Source: Silene conica
Lineage: Eukaryota; Streptophyta; Magnoliopsida; Caryophyllales; Caryophyllaceae
Direction of reading: 5' to 3'
NCBI GenBank assembly: GCA_029255685.2
Contig: CM055318.2
Span: 3,539,001-3,603,000 of the forward strand
Length of the DNA: 64,000 nucleotides
Positions 23,242 through 35,097 of this stretch are shown here, one piece after another (position 1 is the first letter of the stretch; the number at the start of each line of letters is the position of its first letter). Made by a program: the position numbers and the translations under genes. The notes beneath the pieces are model-generated. The model saw only the letters and a program-made list of their open reading frames with translations. It ran no database searches and was not told the origin of the DNA.

Positions 23242-26200
23242 TTAGTGCTTCTTCAATTCTTGATCATTAGTACTTTTGTTCATAGATAAGAACTTATTGA
23301 TTATTCTCTTAGGCCGAGTCGGAATCGAACAGAAATTCTTAAGCTTTGATCCTTTAAGAGCACAATGTTCTTCCAAATCATCTTCTGCCAACTTCATCTT
23401 AAGAGTTGAAAGCTTGCTGTTTGGTGATTTAAGGCCCGAAACACTCCATTGATCGTCGACTCCTGATCTCGTGCTTAATGCTACTCCTGCTCTCGACGAC
23501 TCATCGTCCTGTGCAGCTAACAATGCCTGGATGTTGGGGGGTAAATCGGTTACTTTACCCCCTGCCATTGCAGCCCGTGCTTGCTCGTAGAAAAGGACTT
23601 GGACGACGACTCTTAGTGGGAGTAGCTCGTTCTGCGCAGCGTGCATACATGCTTCGACTGATAGCCTTTTGCAGTCTAGTACTCGACAAAGACGCTTCCT
23701 TTCGCTCTTTGAGAGCTCCGGATGTGCCTGAACATGAATCATCGTATGAAACTGTATTCAAAGTTATGCCTAACAGCGTAACTTAATGACATTTCAAGAT
23801 TCGGGAGTTGTGGAGGTCAAAGGATTTGGTAACCTACCCAAATGACTTGGGACATTTAGACCCTGTTCTTTCTGGCTTAATTTCAGCTCCTTACAATTTT
23901 GCTTGGTTGTATTTCGTTAAGTTTTATTTACGTCCAATCAATTATGTTCAATTAATCTCTTCACAAAATTAACTTTTAATTCAACTAAATTTACTTCTGC
24001 CGAGTTCCACTCAATTTAGTTTAATTAAGCTCTACTTCAATTAATTCAATTCAGCTCGTTTATGCCGAAAAAAACAGGGCCTAATTTTACAGAAGAGTAA
24101 ACTAGCTAATTCAGGGGAAACTGACCTTATACAAGAATTTGCGAAAATGAAATTAACTCAAAAAATTATGAGCGTGGATTCATGGAAGGTCTAGAAGAAC
24201 ACAAATTCTCATTGAATACGGTCATACCCGTGACAAGCTGAAGACAGGTCAAGTAACAAAAGCATAATACTATTCCCTACGCAATTTGGTTTTGTTTATC
24301 TACCAACTTGCGTATTACTTGACCTGTCTTCAGCTTGTGATGGATATTACTGCTAGAAGAATAGAATATACCTTAAGATAAGTATCAATGGCTTTGTAAA
24401 GATCGTCATGATCAATTCGAGCAAAACTTGGGACGGCTTCAGCAATAGCAATCATTTTCGACAAAGACAAAGTTTTGTCATGAGCAATTTCTTGAAGATA
24501 TCCATCAACAAGCTTAGCAACCTTCAACTTTGAACAATGAGACGCCGAAGAAGACCTTCTACTCTCTTGTAACTCGAGTTTAATATTTTCAGCTGATCGT
24601 GACCTCGTCCTCCTGTCGTACCTTCCCTTAGTTCTAGGAGGACTTGTCGGCGGACTTGGCCCTTGTGACAAAAATTGCTCTAAAATAGCCATGAATAAAT
24701 CAACATCATACCGCCTTTCACTCAATGAAGACGGTATTAACAAATCTTTTAGATTCGCTTCTTCCAATTGCAACCCAACCCGTCTTGCCAATTCCATCTT
24801 AGACGATGCAGAAGCATTCAACAAATTTGCCGCTCTCAATAACTTCAGCAGAAAACTGCAGGAAACCGCACCCTTTTCTGCAGGAAGTAGGCTTACTATC
24901 GACTCAAGTAACAATTTATATTTCCCGAGTTTCTCCCCGTTTTTATCTGAATCAATGTCAGGTATTACTTGCTTCGTCGTAAGCCATTTAGAAGCGTAAA
25001 TCTGTAACGCTTCACCAATTAAGCTTAATTTCACTCGGCCTCCCGACTTAATCCCAATCATTGTTCTCCAATACAGATCAATACTTAACTCTGCAACATC
25101 CTCTGCCCACCACCCTTTACTCGACTTATGCCTCGCGCTTTCTCCACCATCACCACCGCCACCACCACCGTCTCGCCTAGAATGACTATGAGCAAGACTG
25201 ATTTTTTCGGGGTGTCGCAACACGTGTGTAGCAATTGCATCAATACACCTACCAGTAATCCCAAGATCTTCAGACCAACCAGGAAAACCCTTTGTACTTT
25301 GCAAAGTTAAAATTGAGTCTTTCCAACCATGAAGAATACAAGAGTTTAAAAATACTTCAAGCTTGTAAATCAAGTTACCCTTTTCGGCTTCCTCAGTCAT
25401 CTGTAAATATTCCGCGGCACAGCGTGCCGCGACTATGTTGTAGGCACTTAAGGTTATTGTTATACCATAACAGAACTTAGCACATAGCTCAAATGCTTCA
25501 GACCCGCCCGGAAAATCTGGTAATTGGATTATTTGGTGTGGTGATGAATCGGGTGATTCTGCACATAGTCTTTGTAGTCTTAAACATTTTGACAGTAACG
25601 GAAACTGTAAAAAAAAAAATTGCACGAGTTTATTGATCAATAAATTATTGAGAGACCATTCTTTTGTAGCTTTTATTTGTATTTCGTGACTCTTTTGTCA
25701 TTGATTGTACATAGTAATTTCGTACTTATTTACATAATAAATGTACTTATTTTATCTTTAATCATGATTTGTACCTATTATATTACTTTTAGTAACACTT
25801 TTTCTTAAATTTGTACAATGATGTCTCGAGAGACTTACTGTTTTCGGAATTGGTAAAAAAATTACTCTCTACGTCTCATTCATTTCTTTCCGTGTGAGGA
25901 CGTAAATAAATGACTGAAACGGAAGAAATATATCGTATTTTATTGTTTTACCTTGTGCAGGGAGTATCTGTACCCCTTTACTTGAATTATGAGATCACTG
26001 GAGACTTCTGAGGAGACTGACCTGTTTCATGTTACACATTAATCAGTCACAGACTCAGAGGTTTACATTCAGAATACATCATACTCTTTTTCATTTTTTT
26101 ATACTAAAACTCGATCCAAAAGTAAACGTAAAGAAACTGTTGGAACCAGACACATGATTTCTATAAACAATTTTGACCCTTTACTGAAAACCGTATTTTT

Positions 26201-26362
26201 AACGTCTTGAACGCAAAGGATTTATTAGACCCTTTACTGAAAACCGTATTTGGAACAGAAAGAGGTTGTTTCTGAATAATCCGTGAAAATTGAGAGTACT
26301 AACCTCACAGCTTCGGTAGTGTAGAAAGTATCAGGCTTAGATCCAAGTTTCATGAACTTCAT
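23242..26362 (-). CDS. NPH3/BTB family protein, four exons
   Basis: Exons on the minus strand are 26362-26304, 26021-25952, 25604-24372 and 23727-23242, joined in phase at GT-AG sites to give 615 residues. The start [13 protein letters not shown] is typical of the family. A BTB/POZ region (about 24-125) is followed by the NPH3 domain, which opens with [15 protein letters not shown] (about 208) and includes the conserved YDVDLF (342-347) and [15 protein letters not shown] (about 490). NPH3 proteins are plasma-membrane-associated adaptors for phototropin or auxin-transport signalling and can act with CUL3 ubiquitin ligases through BTB; the exact branch here is not fixed. Unusual points are a Gly run (189-197) and an Arg/Ser-rich stretch with SPPTSPPR between NPH3 subregions. 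Length agrees with the usual ~600 residues. Intron 3 holds a MITE beside its 5' splice site. Confidence 0.96.
24200..24352. mobile_element. Mutator-like MITE in NPH3 intron 3
   Basis: A 153-bp element with long inner arms (ACAAGCTGAAGACAGGTCAA and its inverse) is flanked by a perfect 9-bp duplication CTAGAAGAA (24191-24199 and 24353-24361). Its edge is about 10 bases inside the intron from the exon 3 donor at 24371-24370. Same family as 22665, 27688 and 55559. Confidence 0.85.
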
Positions 26363-27678
26363 TATTGCTTGAAAAAAAAGTAAATTTTAAGCTATTTCTT
26401 GAGTATAATATATATATAATTCATCAATTTTTTGTAAAATTGCATGGGCTACAGTTGAGAAATATGATAACAAATGAAAAAATCATTTTTGTAAAATGTG
26501 AATAAATACATAAATAACACCACCAACACAACAATACAAAAGGACAGACACTTAGAGAGCACTTGCTTTTTTTTGCTTCTTTTATGCAAAAAACCATACA
26601 AATAAAAATTGCTTTTATTTTGTAATTCCACTAAAATTAGTGTAATATTTGTGTATTCATTTCCTGCCAAAATTGAAAAAGAAAACAAAATTGTGGTTAG
26701 TTTTTGGTATAAAAAAACAAGAAAAATGAAGAAAACCCAATAAAATTTCCACCTCATAAAACTATAGAAAAAAAGTTAAGGACTTTTACCTAATTGCAAG
26801 ATGCTTTAAGGGAAATTGATCAAAGAATATATCTTTATTGGGATGAATGATGATAAAAGAATCCAAGAAAAAGGGAGGGATTTTTTTGAGTGGTGGGTTT
26901 TTGTTATTATATTGGTGGTGTTTGTATAGAATGTATACTATATATATAAAAAATATAATATGGTTTTGTAATAGGCAAATCTATCATTTAAGACTGGTAT
27001 TTCTTAGAGTTGTTCATAGGTCATTCCGTCCATTAAACCCGACTCATTTTGCCTACCAAGTAAGCGGGTTCGGACAAGATATTTTGAGAAAAATACAAAG
27101 GACCAGCCTACTAACCCGTCCCGATCCCACTAACCCAGTTGTCCATGGACCAAGAAAAAGCATACAATATAATATTTGACATATTTTAACTTAAAACGGA
27201 TACATTTATCTTAAATAAGACTACTTATAAGAGGACTTTTAGGGTAGGCCAAAAATTAAATGCTATAGAAAAAGGTCAAAATGACAATTACCTATAAGAT
27301 CAAACATCTATAAAAAAAAATAATGTGATTTGAAGTCAAATTTCCACACTTGGTTTGTTGATTTGGACTTGCACTTGTTATTTAACCTTTGCAATAGTTG
27401 TTCAAAACCACCCAAATCTCATCAAAAGAGTAACCCACCAAACCCATCCCCACACCCACCTAAGCCAATCAATCATAGTAGTGGTAAATTCACAATTACT
27501 ACACAACTAGCTAGAAGGCATGATTAACTTTGAAATTATATTACTTTGAGTCAATTTTAATTCTCGGACAGTATTGACACGATTATTCTATCAATTGTAT
27601 GTAATATTCGATAAAATTAGTTGTTGAAGTACAGTTTCTTGTCTGATAATCCAGATATTAGACAAGCGATGTAAAACT
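26363..27678. other. NPH3 upstream region and intergenic DNA
   Basis: The first ~500 bases upstream of the NPH3 start probably hold its leader and promoter. A donor-like AGGTAAAAG (minus strand, about 26785) and several acceptor-like sites would permit a 5'-UTR intron, unproven. A stretch at about 27005-27150 is rich in CCCGACC/GGGTTCGG strings, like decayed hAT-type elements elsewhere in the window. No other gene seen. Confidence 0.5.
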
Positions 27679-27687
27679 AAAATGTAT

Positions 27688-27883
27688 CACAAATTTTTAT
27701 TTGCAACGGCACTATTCGTCGCAAGCTTGTGACGGATACCGTTTCCTCTCACAAAATACCCACTTTTTCTCTCTCTCCAACACTATTCATGTGGTCCCCT
27801 TTCTCCACTAACTCATTTTGTATCGATTTTATCTCACAAAATATCCGTCACAAATGGTAACCCGTCGCAAGCAAGACTTACTA
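27688..27883. mobile_element. Mutator-like MITE
   Basis: Begins CACAAATTTTTATTTGCAAC and has inner strings CGTCGCAAGCTTGTGACGG with an inverted counterpart at the other end. Flanked by a perfect 9-bp duplication AAAATGTAT (27679-27687 and 27884-27892). Confidence 0.75.
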
Positions 27884-27930
27884 AAAATGTATATGCTGGG
27901 TAACAAGCGTTACAAAATTGATTTAACTTA

Positions 27931-28260
27931 GGTCTTATTTGGCAAACGACAAAAACAAATTCATAATACCGAATAACATTACCAGAATACGGTTAGTAAA
28001 TTTTAGTACTAGCTCTGACTATTAAATCAAATTAACAGATTTAGAAAAGGTGTGGGGTATTATCAGATGGTACTATGGTAGGATAATTAGAATGATTTAA
28101 TGGATAAACTGAATATGTTAATACAGTATGATGTTGGAAGCAGCATACTGAAAAATAGTAATTACCAAACACATAAAAATGATAGATTGATAAGTTCATC
28201 TACTAATTAGGCCGAGAAATCTACTAATTTCAGTCAAAATATTATTTATCAAACAAGGCC
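27931..28260. mobile_element. Tourist-like MITE (PIF/Harbinger)
   Basis: Terminal inverted repeats GGTCTTATTTGGCAAA and GGCCTTGTTTGATAAA (the latter on the complementary strand) enclose 330 bp. TTA duplications at 27928-27930 and 28261-28263 match the PIF/Harbinger target rule. Confidence 0.8.
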
Positions 28261-28263
28261 TTA

Positions 28264-30110
28264 ATACGATATAAATATCTCGATTTTGTGGTTCTTATAT
28301 TGAAAAGAAAAAGCTATTATTGTAAATAAATATGGAAAACAAAATTTGTGGATTTAATAAATTTAGTGAACAAATAAAAAATAATAAATATATTTAATTT
28401 ACTGTTTGTGAGCTCCACGCCAGGCAAGAATGACTAAGGCCATGCCCACGTGCTAATCATGGACCTACACTCTCATGATTACGACTCGATTTTCCTATAA
28501 TTCCTTTTTACTATTCCGGATTATTTTGTTCAACGGTTGCACTCCCTCGACTAATCGAATTTACGTAAATTTTTATTTTTAAACGGATGTTACGTTACCC
28601 TTTTACGGTAAGATGTGAATATTTTTTAATAAAAAGTTATCGGTTAATTGTTAGAAATCAACGTTTTTAATTAAAACATTTTATTATTAAATTATCATTT
28701 TATATTATAAAATAGTGTTATTTTCTCGTTTTATGAACACCAGCTGCTAAATTTAAGTAGTTCATTTTCTAGTTAAGAGTACGTAAGGAGTTCCGTATTC
28801 CATATCAATAAGCGGATTATACCACTAGAGGTACACAATTTTCTGTACATATTTTGAGCTTTTTAATAGAAAATTCGAGCTTTATTAGAAAGAATATGCG
28901 CTATATGGTAAAATTTATGAACTCCTTGAGAAAATATTGAGAATTGAAAATTATTATACAACTAAAACACAATACATATAAGTTAAACTATATTTTAATT
29001 TTAATATAAAAAAACTAAAATATAACTCAAAATAGTTTAAAAGCTCAACAAATATACACATAAGCTCAAGAAAATACACCATAGTTGTGCGATGCTATTA
29101 TACATCTAGTTGTATAATCTTTTTATGTATTCCATATATATAGTTCAATCATTTTAAAACTTATGTATAAAAATAAAGAAATAATGATATTATAAATGTA
29201 TTATTTATACAAGGTATGAGATTATTGATTGAAAAATTAGTCTTTAAACATCAATTTAAATTTAAAGTTGAGATTGTATATCACATTGATTTAAAGTCCG
29301 ACAACTATGTAATTGTCTTAATTAGGGTTGAATTCTAAGAGTGTTTTCACATGTAAATTTTTACTATAAGTCATAGAGAAAACCAAAAACTCGTGCATTA
29401 TCTACTTTTGAAGCCAACGCATTTGAGCATAAAAATTTCAGAAATTTGACGATAAAACAATCTCAACAATCATTTGTTTATAATTATAAACTTTAGCTTG
29501 AGCAGTCATTGACACTTTGAAACCATGCAACCCAAAAAAAACATGCATCCTCGTAGTAAAAATGTAAAATACTACCATCATTCAAATTAGTCGTTTACAT
29601 TTGATTAAAATATAATTTTAAAATATTATAAAAAGTAAAGCAAATGATTTCTATATATGAATATCGTATTGTGATAGTCTGCATTTTTCATGTAATTTTT
29701 CCGACCTCTTTCTACATCATAACTTATTTGAAAAAATAAATTACAAGATAAAATGTTTTGAAATGTGAATTTATATATATAAATTGTAATGAGCACTATC
29801 AAGAGACACAAAACATCGTACCTTCCTTTTCTTCACTTTTCCTTTCATAATTGTAATCCACTGATATAAAAAAAATAAAGTAAAGCTTAACTAACAAATA
29901 CCGACAATATAAATTAAACAATTTCGAAATTATAACAATATTAATATATGTTCTTATTTAATACGGAGTATTTATTAATTCACATGATGATGTTGATGAT
30001 GAAAGGCAAAAATGCAACTATATAGATTGTGACTGGCTTAAAGTGGTTGAAAGCAAGATTGAAAAAATAATTAACACTTTGTATAAAATTACCATGTAAT
30101 AATAACATGA
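28264..30110. other. AT-rich intergenic region with a fold-back near 28820-29110
   Basis: No gene was found. From about 28820 to 29110 there are inverted GAGCTT/AAGCTC strings and matching ends (AGAGGTACACAATTTTCTGT against ACACCATAGTTGTGC...CATCTAG), resembling the fold-back element at 36547. The rest is low-complexity AT. Confidence 0.5.
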
Positions 30111-30218
30111 TTAACATCACTATAGGGTTGATTACAATATAGGGCTGATTTCCTTCATAATATCGTGAGACAAATTAGTTTTTACCGTATATTATAATCA
30201 GCCCTATAGTGATGTTAA
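30111..30218. repeat. 108-bp inverted repeat (MITE-like hairpin)
   Basis: Arms 30111-30140 and 30189-30218 match at 28 of 30 bases when inverted (TTAACATCACTATAGGG...). The loop is 48 bp. Nearby, CGTGAGACAAATTA and a TACCGTAT string recur at about 30165 and 30270, suggesting a broken second copy. Family unknown. Confidence 0.75.
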
Positions 30219-32409
30219 GTTAATACGGTATCAAATTTAAAGTGTTAATACGGCATAAAATTAATATCGTGAGACAAATTAATTTTATACCGTATTGTTA
30301 AGTTAGACAAATTATTATATCACCTTATATGTCTAATACTCATAATCTATTGTAATTTAAATTGTTTTTTAGCTTAAGCTTTTATGGCACATGTTAGACA
30401 AACTGATATTATAATGGATTAATTAATGAATAAGATATTTAACATAAAAAAAAGTGTCGAATGTACAACAATTTTACATAATAATTATTAAACCGAAATG
30501 TATTATTAAGACACAAATACTTGTATAAGACTAAGACGGCGAGTTCCATCTAAGGCCCCTTAATTTGTTTTGTTGGGTATATTTGTGTATTGGCAACTCG
30601 AAAGGGTTACAAGTTTGTTGGTCGATCAACTCATACTACAACTCTACGTGCACCACTATTTTGTTGGTTAATAGACTAGCCTTTATCTTTTAATGCAAAC
30701 CTAAAGCACACTTAGGTAGCTCTTCATACCATAGAAGATGTATATAATAACACCATTATGAACTTCATTTCTATTAATTTGGTGTAAATTATTCAATTGT
30801 AATTACTTTAGAATCTAGACATGTAGTAGGATTTAGCTCCAATAAAAATTTATAATTCGGATAGCATTACAAAGTATAAAAAAATACTCTCTTTTTAGTA
30901 ACGTTGGCTGGTGCAAGTGGTACCGACTTTCATATCTTACATATGTGATCTTTTATTTGATTCTAAGATTTCTAACTATCGCAAATGAAAAAACCAATCT
31001 CGAATGGAGTCTAACCATCACATTTACCCCCACTGACTATGGAAAAATTCAAGAGTTTTAGTTAAATTGCAGAATTTTTTTCAGGTTTATTTATACCATT
31101 TTTTTTCCTATTAAAAATTTTATGCTCCTAACGATAAATCCTAACTTCGACATTGTTTATTTGATACACGGACTAGTTTCACACAAGACATAATGAGTCG
31201 GGTGAATAAAGAGAGTGACCCTTCAAAGATGGAGGTGGTGCCATTAGTAGTTGATATGAACCATAAACCATCCATATATATGGACAATAATGATGATGAT
31301 ATAATGTTGATAAATACACAAGGCATACACTATTGTCTACCTATCTCATCCGATCAATTGTTGTCCTTTAAAGTTACCAAAAAAACCGAGAAAATAAAAA
31401 ATGCAAATAACTAAATAACAATTGGAACAAAGTAAATATTAGTAATTAGATTGTTCATCAAGTTTAATCTCAAAATAATAAAGAAAACAATAGAGACATC
31501 GAAAATGAAATAGGACAACTAATGATCGGGACAGAAAAGACGGATTATTACAAATGTATAGATTTAACGTAGGTTGAGGATAGATAGATGACGGTGACGT
31601 AAATCCACTTAAAAGCTTTTCAATTGTATTTGTACGGGTGGGTCCTTCACTTTGCCACCCATTTGGGTATCTACCCGACATTAATAGGTCCCTTGCCTCT
31701 ATTTTTTTCCTCCTTTGGGTCCTCATCATCTTCCCACTAATTTACCCATTTCCATTCACAATTTATTGATATTCTCTTGGACGGGAATATCGACCATTTT
31801 ACTTAAAATCGTCTTAACTTTAAAATATTATTTTCAGTTTTACTTAAAACCGTCTTAATTTTAAAATATTATTTTTACTATCATCTAGTAGTAATAGACT
31901 AATAGTAGTAGAGTAAGTATAAATGTCTAAATTTGATTTTAATTTCGTCTTCGGAAAGGACATTCAAAATATGTGTTGTGACGTTTGTTTGCAATTAGAG
32001 AATTATATAATCAGATGTATACATCTCGTAGTATAAATTTCGAACTTTATAACAAAAAAATTGAGCTCATATATATTTTACAAGTTTTATTGAAAATAAT
32101 AGGAGTATTTTTATAAAAAAATTGTAATCAAAACATTATATTGAACTAAAAAATAATACATAAATCCAAAGATTTTAATTTTAATGTTAGAAAATCATAG
32201 TGTAAGAAAAAATTATTAAAAGCTAAAAAAACTGCATATAAACTCAATTACATTTATATTAAATGTACAATACTCATATACATGATTCGTTTGAGAATAT
32301 CTTTCAATTTTCAAACGAGTTGGTTCAATATAATTTCATTATACTCGGTCGGATGAATTGTTATTCTTAAAGAACTAAATCGAGATCCACGACTCTGTTC
32401 AATAAATAG
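30219..32409. other. intergenic region, no supported gene
   Basis: A tRNA-like string GGCTGGTGCAAGTGG near 30907 may be the head of an old SINE, but the B box is unclear. A frame at 31193-31414 (73 residues, rich in Asp/Asn) has no recognised domain and I do not call it a gene. AT-rich fold-back remains occur near 31990-32290. Confidence 0.5.
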
Positions 32410-32606
32410 CCCTATTCCCGGGCAACACCTATTCCCGGGCAACACGACCCGTGTTGCTAGCTACTAGGTGCTAATGAAACTCATTGCTACTAGGTGCGAA
32501 TGAAACTCATAGCGGTCTTTCTTTCCCGAAGGGTACGGTTGTAGCGGTCTTTCTTTCCCGAAGGGTACGGTTGTAGCGGTCTTTCTTTCCCGAAGGGTAC
32601 GGTTGT
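32410..32606. repeat. three different short tandem repeats side by side
   Basis: CTATTCCCGGGCAACAC is present twice (about 32410-32445). A ~28-bp block with CTACTAGGTGC(T/G)AATGAAAC is present twice (about 32460-32510). A 32-bp unit starting AGCGGTCTTTCTTTCCCGAA is present exactly three times (32511-32542, 32543-32574, 32575-32606). Between the first two lies a GC hairpin GCAACACG-acc-CGTGTTGC. The block is 160 bp downstream of the OBAP stop codon. Confidence 0.92.
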
Positions 32607-32766
32607 TACACTAGCTAGTACTCCGTATAACGTTACACAACATTTTCTTTATTACATCTTATCTTACATCTTCAACGGGAAAACACGCAAATTACATACG
32701 TCGTAAGATCGACAACCATCTAATTAACCATATACTTATTCGTCTGAAAACTATAAACTATTAACA

Positions 32767-34899
32767 CTAAACGAAAACTCTAGGAGGAGCGTGAGCAGCT
32801 GCACCCGGGTTACAATCAACCTCCCGGAGCTCCGTCCTCACACCTTTTCCCTCGCCATTCGCCAATGGATGGATTCCATGCTCGAGTCCTTTCATGTATG
32901 CTCTATTCTCCCTTTCCTTGTCGAAGTCCATTTTATACTTCTTTTGAACATCTATAATACAAACGGAGATTACGATGAACGTCATAAATCAATTAAATCA
33001 ATTTTGTTCTATGCACAAATGGAAATACGAGTTTTAGTTAAAATTCTCAGTTTTTTTTAGGTTATCTTATTCGCATGCCTAAATCCTGGCTCCGTCACTG
33101 CAACTAGTAAAATGATATGCACACAATAAAATGCAACTAGTAACATGATATGCACACAATAAAATAGACGTGACCCGTAATTTACCTTCAGATAAGCTAT
33201 GGTAAAGTTGTCCGTCACGAGTAAGAGCCATCATGATCTGAGGAATACCCATAGGAAGATTATCGCCGCGATCAACTTGCCAAAAATGGATAGTTTTCCC
33301 ATAAGTTTGAGCCACCTTGGCTAGGTCTTGACGTTGTATAGCACCCGGAATGAGGCCGGGAAAGAAGAGTACACCACTCTTCACCTCGTACTCGTGTGAG
33401 TGCCACATTCGCTTCTCCGAATCTGGTAGTGTCATGAACAAGTTCTCCGAGATTACGTACTCTACTCCAATTAGTCGAGCATCGGCTTCCGGGCTGTCAT
33501 AAATTAGGCATTGTCGCATTTCCTCGTTCTGGTGTCCGCAAAAATGGTGCGCTTCTACTTGCCTCGACATGTCGTGCCCATAGAAATGGAACCTACAAAA
33601 TTAAGTATTTCGGATTGTATATAGTTCAAAGTTCATGCATAAATTTTATTAGCGAATATGTGAAAAATCACGTGTAGGTCTGGATAAGGTCTCCCATGTC
33701 GAAGATATTGAAAAAAGTGATCTTGATTATAACTTAGGGGATACTGCATCCTTGCCAATTAGTTTTGGGATGGAACCGATCTAACAGAATAAATCGACTT
33801 GGTTTACTTTTTCCTAAGATAGTTCATTATCACAAATTTTTGTTTAAGACGATAATATTCGTTGTGATAGTACGCTAACAGACACGAACACGGGATCCTA
33901 TGAAATAATTTAGGACACGGACACGGGATCCTATGAAATAATTTAGGACACGGACACGGGATCCTATGAAATAATTTAGGACATAGGACACGGGATCCTA
34001 TGAAATAATTTAGGACATAGGACATGAAAAAATTTAGGATATGTGACACGTTAGGTCACGTTATTTAAATAGGACACGGGATCCTATGAAATTTAGGATC
34101 TGTGACACGTTATTTAAATATAATAAATTAAAACTATCATTTTATTTTTATAATGTATTTAAGCTAAATCTAAATCTAAATAACTAGAGGTAAAGGTACA
34201 ATTCGATTTTTATTATAAATAATTCTCTAAAAATATCTCCTAATCGATCTTTTTGAAAATTTTATTCCTCGTCTAAACTAAACTATGGTTAGACGGGTGT
34301 CTAACGGGTGTCCGAGTGATCGGATACTCGACGGCTAATTAAGAGAAGTGTTCGTGCTACTTAGCACCTAGATTGGTAAGTAGTAAGACGAATCCAAAAG
34401 GTAATTGTCTAGGTTCTAGCAAAAAGCCTGTGTAATTATAGTCAAGAGGTAGTATTTGGTTCTGTCTTAACATTAAAACGGATATGGTTGTCTTAAAACA
34501 AACTAACTAGTTCATAATTATTCCAACATTAATAGATTTTACCCTTTTGCACATTTAATAAAAAGGTTAAGAATTTATAAAACACACGTGCACATGAAAA
34601 ACGTTATTGCATGTGAATTTGTGTTGATACAAATCTATAAAATAGTAGAATAAGACAATCTCTCACATAAGACGACTTTTATATATAAAAGGGTTTATCT
34701 CACGATGGCAAGACCGTTTTACACAATAATTACTGAAAAATGTAATTAGAATACATTAGATGAAAAAAGGATCATACGCGCAAAGATGCTGATGGATTTT
34801 GTTAATGGGACCGAATTTTTGGATGGCGGCGGTGGCGGTCTCGAGCATGGATGAGCCGGTCTTGGTGGCTTGGCCGGGGACTGTAGGGTGGCTTGCCAT
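32767..34899 (-). CDS. oil-body-associated protein (OBAP, DUF1264), three exons
   Basis: Exons on the minus strand are 34899-34778, 33592-33186 and 32951-32767. They join in phase (GC|GTATGA to TAG|GTTCC; GAAG|GTAAAT to TATAG|ATG) to give 237 residues, the usual family length. Family hallmarks are [17 protein letters not shown] (about 33-49), [40 protein letters not shown] and the C-terminal EGIHP-like [12 protein letters not shown]. OBAPs are soluble-looking proteins that bind the surface of seed oil bodies and affect their size and stability; the molecular activity is unknown. No signal peptide or membrane segment is seen. Intron 1 is about 1.2 kb and contains a minisatellite. Upstream RY and ABRE motifs fit seed expression. 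The first frame (34899 ATG) is chosen because it gives the conserved N-terminus across the splice. Confidence 0.96.
33881..34037. repeat. 33-bp minisatellite in OBAP intron 1
   Basis: A unit GACACGGACACGGGATCCTA plus TGAAATAATTTAG is repeated head to tail: 33881-33913, 33914-33946, 33947-33979, 33980-34013, then a shortened copy to 34037. A further broken copy occurs near 34070-34100 beside two GTGACACGTTA(TTTAAATA) strings. Confidence 0.93.
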
Positions 34900-35056
34900 T
34901 TTTTACAGTATTTGTTCAGATCTCTTTTTTTATTTTCTTAAGATTATGTTTATGTTAAAAGATTTGAATGAATGAGAATAACTGAAGAAGTAATGCAAGA
35001 TTTAGAGAGAGTAATTTAGGGATCGCCAGTTTACGTACACTTGGTTCCTACATTCT

Positions 35057-35097
35057 CATGCAGCATTACACGTACAATATGTTACGTATAACGTGGC
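35057..35097 (-). promoter_or_regulatory. candidate seed promoter motifs (RY and ABRE) upstream of OBAP
   Basis: About 160-200 bp upstream of the OBAP start codon lie CATGCA (35057-35062, RY core) and ACGTGGC (35091-35097, ABRE/G-box type). Two more ACGT cores occur at 35031-35090. RY sites bind B3 factors such as ABI3/FUS3/LEC2 and ABREs bind bZIP factors; the pair is common in seed-maturation genes. Motif presence is seen; function is inference. Confidence 0.5.

Noticed and set aside
30900-31090. tRNA-like string, possible SINE or tRNA gene
   Set aside because: A box-like sequence only; box B is not convincing, and there is no clear tail or target duplication.
31193-31414. 73-residue frame, possible small gene
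   Set aside because: No family resemblance, low-complexity C-terminus, and an equally long frame lies antisense. Could be reconsidered with transcript evidence.
32511-32606. Exact 32-bp repeats as a CRISPR array
   Set aside because: There are no spacers between the units, and the DNA is plant nuclear. It is a simple tandem repeat.
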